The notes under the pieces were generated by a model, which made no database searches, was not told the DNA's origin, and saw nothing but the letters and a program-made list of their open reading frames with translations. A stretch of DNA of 64,000 nucleotides from CAVSVP01 sp963731125 (lineage in GTDB: Bacteria; Pseudomonadota; Gammaproteobacteria; Competibacterales; Competibacteraceae). The DNA lies in NCBI GenBank assembly GCA_963731125.1, contig CAVSVP010000007.1:744001-808000 (forward strand), given 5' to 3'. Each line of letters starts with the position of its first letter. Positions within the stretch are counted from its first letter, which is position 1. Shown here piece after piece: positions 61,135-64,000 of this stretch. A program made the position numbers and the translations under genes.

Positions 61135-61165
61135 GCGATTCTTGACTAAAATGGTCAAGAATCGC
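61135..61165. promoter_or_regulatory. Perfect 12-bp inverted repeat upstream of erpA
   Basis: GCGATTCTTGAC and GTCAAGAATCGC are separated by 7 nt, 47 nt before the erpA start. No T-run follows, so a simple terminator is unlikely for the plus strand; an operator or a stem for the end of the upstream operon are possible. A GGCC-N8-GGCC stem is just upstream (61117-61132). Confidence 0.45.
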
Positions 61166-61212
61166 ATACTATTACCAACCTTTAATACTCTGCAACGTTG
61201 TAGGAGAGTGCG

Positions 61213-61578
61213 ATGAGTAGCGTGCCAGAAAACGTGGCCTCTGAAGTGCCAGACCCGCTGATCTTTACCAATGCTGCAGCCAGCAAGGTTAAAAGCCTAA
61301 TTGATGAAGAGGACAACCCGAATTTGATGCTACGCGTGTTTGTCAGCGGTGGCGGTTGTTCAGGCTTTCAGTATGGGTTCACTTTCGACGAAAGCTTTAA
61401 TGAAGGCGACACTATGGTGGAAAATGGCGGTGTTAAACTGCTAATCGATCCTATGAGCTATCAATATCTGGTCGGAGCCGAGATCGATTATACTGAAGGT
61501 CTAGAGGGTGCGCAGTTTGTTATCCGTAACCCTAACGCCACCACCACCTGCGGCTGTGGTTCTTCTTTCTCGGCGTAG
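61213..61578 (+). CDS. erpA: Iron-sulfur cluster insertion protein ErpA
   Basis: A 121-residue A-type carrier that delivers [4Fe-4S] clusters to apoproteins, including IspG of the MEP pathway. The three cluster cysteines are C49 (GGGCSG) and C113/C115 (TCGCGS). The sequence LIFTNAAASKVKSLI at the start and the length fit ErpA better than IscA. AGGAG lies upstream of the ATG. IspG, a known client, is encoded at 11582-12916. Confidence 0.93.
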   Translation: MSSVPENVASEVPDPLIFTNAAASKVKSLIDEEDNPNLMLRVFVSGGGCSGFQYGFTFDESFNEGDTMVENGGVKLLIDPMSYQYLVGAEIDYTEGLEGAQFVIRNPNATTTCGCGSSFSA

Positions 61579-61673
61579 TGAACGCCCGTTATCTTTATAT
61601 TCTATGGCCTATGGCGCCGGGATCACAGTGCTGAGACTATGGCGCTGAGAGAGGTCTTTAGACGCAGTCTCTT

Positions 61674-62780
61674 TCATGAAGCAGGATAAACTCCGCCAAG
61701 AATACGCAAACCCCTGGCGCCGGTGACCTCGGGTAAATTGCCTGGTAAGCCTTCCAGGGTTCGCTTGGCCAGCCAAGCGAACCCTATGGCCTCTAAGTAA
61801 TCCGGATCGATTTTCAGATCTGCCGTGGATTGCACGTACATAGGGTTAAGCTGGTTTTGCAAAACGCCCATTAATGCCTGGTTGTGCACACCCCCGCCGC
61901 AAATCAGAACTCGTCTTGTTTCTGGTGCATGGCGGCGAATGTCTGCCGCTACGGTACAAGCGGTGAGTCTCACTAACGTAGCCTGCACGTTCCGAGGCGC
62001 GGCTGTTTTCCCCCAAGAGATAAGTTTTTGCTCCAGCCACTCTAGGTTGAAATATTCGCGCCCCGTGCTTTTAGGGGGGGGCAAGGCAAAATAGGGATCC
62101 CTTAAGCAGCAATCCAGTAGGTCTGAGAGCGCTTGCCCTCCACCGCCCCAGGCACCATTCTGATCTAGAGGAATACCCAAATGGCGTTTTGCCCAGGCAT
62201 CCAACAGCACGTTGCCGGGTCCTGTATCAAACCCTTTAACAGGGTGTTCCGGTGAAGCGGGAAGCACCGTAATGTTTGCCATTCCTCCGATATTTACGAT
62301 AACTCTCGCTTCATCGGAATGGCGGAAAAAAGCTGCATGAAAAGCTGGCGCTAAAGGTGCGCCTTGACCACCGGCGGCCATATCCCGGCGACGAAAGTCG
62401 GCCACCGTCACTATGTCGGTAAGTTCAGCTAATAAACTAGGATTGCCCAGCTGTACGGTATAAGGCTCAGGACCCCTGGGAGCATGTCGCACCGTCTGGC
62501 CATGACTGCCGATGGCGAGAATCTGGCGAGGTGTGGTGCCTGCCTTATGCAACAGGCTTTGCACCGTCTTGGCAAACAGTCTTGCTACCGCTGAATCCAA
62601 TTGGACGAGACGATCCAGTTCGTTATACCCGGGTCTTGCCAGAGCCAGTAGCGGTTCCCGTAGAGAATCAGGAAGCGGTGTAGAGATGTGTTCTATTAGT
62701 CGAGGTTTCTCGTCGTTAAACTGAACAAGCACCGCATCAACGGCATCCATGCTGGTACCTGACATCAACCCGATGAACAA
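61674..62780 (-). CDS. anmK: Anhydro-N-acetylmuramic acid kinase
   Basis: A 368-residue sugar kinase that cleaves and phosphorylates anhydroMurNAc during peptidoglycan recycling. N-terminal GLMSGTSMDAVDAVL (ATP-binding), GSHGQTVRHAP, NIGGMANITVLP, GFDTGPGNVLLDAW and the C-terminal LICGGGVHNQALM match the family. It lies downstream of the M23 peptidase on the same strand (21-nt gap), which links it functionally to wall turnover. Confidence 0.94.
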   Translation of the reverse strand: MFIGLMSGTSMDAVDAVLVQFNDEKPRLIEHISTPLPDSLREPLLALARPGYNELDRLVQLDSAVARLFAKTVQSLLHKAGTTPRQILAIGSHGQTVRHAPRGPEPYTVQLGNPSLLAELTDIVTVADFRRRDMAAGGQGAPLAPAFHAAFFRHSDEARVIVNIGGMANITVLPASPEHPVKGFDTGPGNVLLDAWAKRHLGIPLDQNGAWGGGGQALSDLLDCCLRDPYFALPPPKSTGREYFNLEWLEQKLISWGKTAAPRNVQATLVRLTACTVAADIRRHAPETRRVLICGGGVHNQALMGVLQNQLNPMYVQSTADLKIDPDYLEAIGFAWLAKRTLEGLPGNLPEVTGARGLRILGGVYPAS

Positions 62781-62801
62781 GCTGGCAGACCTATAGTATC
62801 G

Positions 62802-64000
62802 CTAGCGCTGGGTAAGCATCGTTTGACGCGCATTCTGATGCGTATTCAGTTGTGCTACGAGGGGTGCAGTCTGCCGGCGAAATTCTGCTAATTGTTTGGC
62901 ATCCAGAAGCAATGGGCGCGGCAGTTTTACAGTGATGGGATCAACGTGTTTGCCGTCTATTCTGAACTCATAATGCAGATGAGGACCGGTTGCTAAGCCT
63001 GACATACCTACGTAGCCGATAACATCACCTTGACGCACTCGGCTGCCGTCTCTTAGTCCTTTTCGAAAACGCGACAGATGACCATATAACGTGTTGTAGC
63101 GGCTGCCATGCTGCAAAATAATGGTTCTACCATAGCCTCCCTTGGTACCAATAAATGCTATGGTACCATCGCCCGCAGCCCAAATCGGAGTCCTAGTAGC
63201 CGCCGCATAATCCACTCCTCGATGAGGTCGCTTGACTCCGAGGATGGGATGCCAGCGTTCCGGTCGAAAACGAGAGCTAATGCGCCGAAAGTCTACCGGT
63301 GAACGGAGAAAGGTTTGCCGCATGCTACGCCCTTCTGGGGTAAAGTACTGGCTGTTGCCCTCGCTATCAACATAGCGTACTGCTCGATACGTCTTGCCGC
63401 GATTAATGAATTCTGCGGCTAAGATATCACCATCGTCCACTTTTACTCCGTCCAGATACTGTTCCTCATAAAGCACGGTAAAGCTGTCTTGGGGTTGAAT
63501 ATCGAGGGCAAAATCAACATCCCAGCGGAATATTTCCGCAAAAGCCATGATAAGTGGTTCGGACATTCCCGCCTGCAGGGCCGACTGATAGAGTGAATGA
63601 GTAATCGTTCCGTTCTTGAAAGTGGAGCGTTTTTCGACAGCTTGATTGAATTCATTAGTCTTGAAGGTATCTCCAACCCGGGAAAAACGGGTTACCGCGA
63701 ATGCTTCCGCCTCATGAAAAAGCTCCAGCAAGTTGTCCTTGGCATCGGTGCGAATTTTGAAAACTTCCCCTGGTCTTACTGCTGCCAAGGCTTCTCCTTT
63801 GGCACTTGAGGAAATCAAGGTATATAAGTCTTTGCTGCTCAAGCCGAGTCGCGAAAATATCAGTGCTAAGCTGTCGCCTTGCTGAACTGTGACTGTACGC
63901 CAATTCGTACTCTTTTTCGTGCTTGACGATTTCGTGCTTGACGACTTTGTGATTAACGACGAATCATTGTCTCCTGTGCTTGACGACGAATTGTCAATGG
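62802..64000 (-). CDS. M23 metallopeptidase, N-terminus beyond window
   Basis: A peptidoglycan endopeptidase of the MepM type, open to the window edge. Visible from the N-terminal side: a Ser/Thr/Lys linker with SSSTK repeats, a LysM/OapA-like segment (WRTVTVQQGDSLALIFSRLG), a helical region, then the M23 domain with zinc ligands in KRPHRGVDYA and the second His motif GPHLHYEF. It cuts cross-links in the periplasm. Precedes anmK in the same direction. The signal peptide is not in the window. Confidence 0.9.
   Translation of the reverse strand, partial: IDNSSSSTGDNDSSLITKSSSTKSSSTKKSTNWRTVTVQQGDSLALIFSRLGLSSKDLYTLISSSAKGEALAAVRPGEVFKIRTDAKDNLLELFHEAEAFAVTRFSRVGDTFKTNEFNQAVEKRSTFKNGTITHSLYQSALQAGMSEPLIMAFAEIFRWDVDFALDIQPQDSFTVLYEEQYLDGVKVDDGDILAAEFINRGKTYRAVRYVDSEGNSQYFTPEGRSMRQTFLRSPVDFRRISSRFRPERWHPILGVKRPHRGVDYAAATRTPIWAAGDGTIAFIGTKGGYGRTIILQHGSRYNTLYGHLSRFRKGLRDGSRVRQGDVIGYVGMSGLATGPHLHYEFRIDGKHVDPITVKLPRPLLLDAKQLAEFRRQTAPLVAQLNTHQNARQTMLTQR

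Overview
The window looks like a chromosomal segment of a gammaproteobacterium. The evidence is a guaB-guaA-tadA block, an ispG/xseA pair, the erpA-anmK-M23 peptidase group, a CrcB/DUF190 pair, a phasin-like protein that suggests polyhydroxyalkanoate granules, and a Crp-type regulator. The order is uncertain; Chromatiales- or Competibacter-like lineages would fit. The core genes are interleaved with many mobile and repeat elements and with two large defence-like gene clusters.

Layout. 0-4.7 kb: a ~4.2-kb DDE transposon with long imperfect terminal repeats. It has a MITE-like internally deleted relative at its left end and a second, decayed IS inside it (perfect 19-bp ends, 5-bp target duplication). 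4.7-18 kb: mostly housekeeping (Crp-like regulator, phasin, MoxR plus CoxE-type vWA pair, cysteine synthase, DUF190/CrcB, DUF3011 secreted protein, ispG, xseA, guaB, guaA, tadA). 18-33 kb: a patchwork of IS200- and IS701-type elements, an orphan anti-sigma factor, a LysR remnant, a broken and an intact sodium:alanine symporter, Dps, HU, a thioesterase, a methyltransferase, asparaginase and a PolB-like exonuclease.

33.5-43.9 kb is the most striking region. A TIR-domain protein, a MoxR ATPase and a 1146-residue membrane protein (CoxE/vWA-like N-terminus, SUMF1/C-type-lectin C-terminus) form an operon. It is followed by a complete diversity-generating retroelement (DGR): a HTH accessory protein, Avd, a 131-bp template repeat (TR) and a reverse transcriptase. 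The TR matches two 131-bp variable repeats (VR), one at the 3' end of the 1146-residue gene and one at the 3' end of a second membrane-anchored SUMF1 gene on the opposite strand. By eye, VR1 differs from the TR at 14 positions and VR2 at 21, and every difference is at a TR adenine. Each VR is followed 34-35 nt later by a hairpin. Near-identical ~155-bp direct repeats bracket the whole locus. The simplest reading is an NTP-dependent conflict (immune) system whose sensor domains are hypermutated by the DGR.

44-47.7 kb is a small accessory island: hypothetical membrane protein, DUF6155-like, DUF4160/DUF2442 pair, VapC/antitoxin pair, attC-like sites, REP repeats and tRNA-Ser(CGA). 48-61 kb holds a radical-SAM AmrS gene divergent from a tightly overlapping operon: helical protein, FtsH/Cdc48-type AAA ATPase, MoxR ATPase, coiled-coil protein, small protein, TPR-like protein, large unknown protein and two tandem WD40-propeller/vWA proteins. 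This matches the MoxR-vWA-beta-propeller type of ternary conflict system. The window ends in housekeeping genes (erpA, anmK and an M23 peptidase cut by the window edge).
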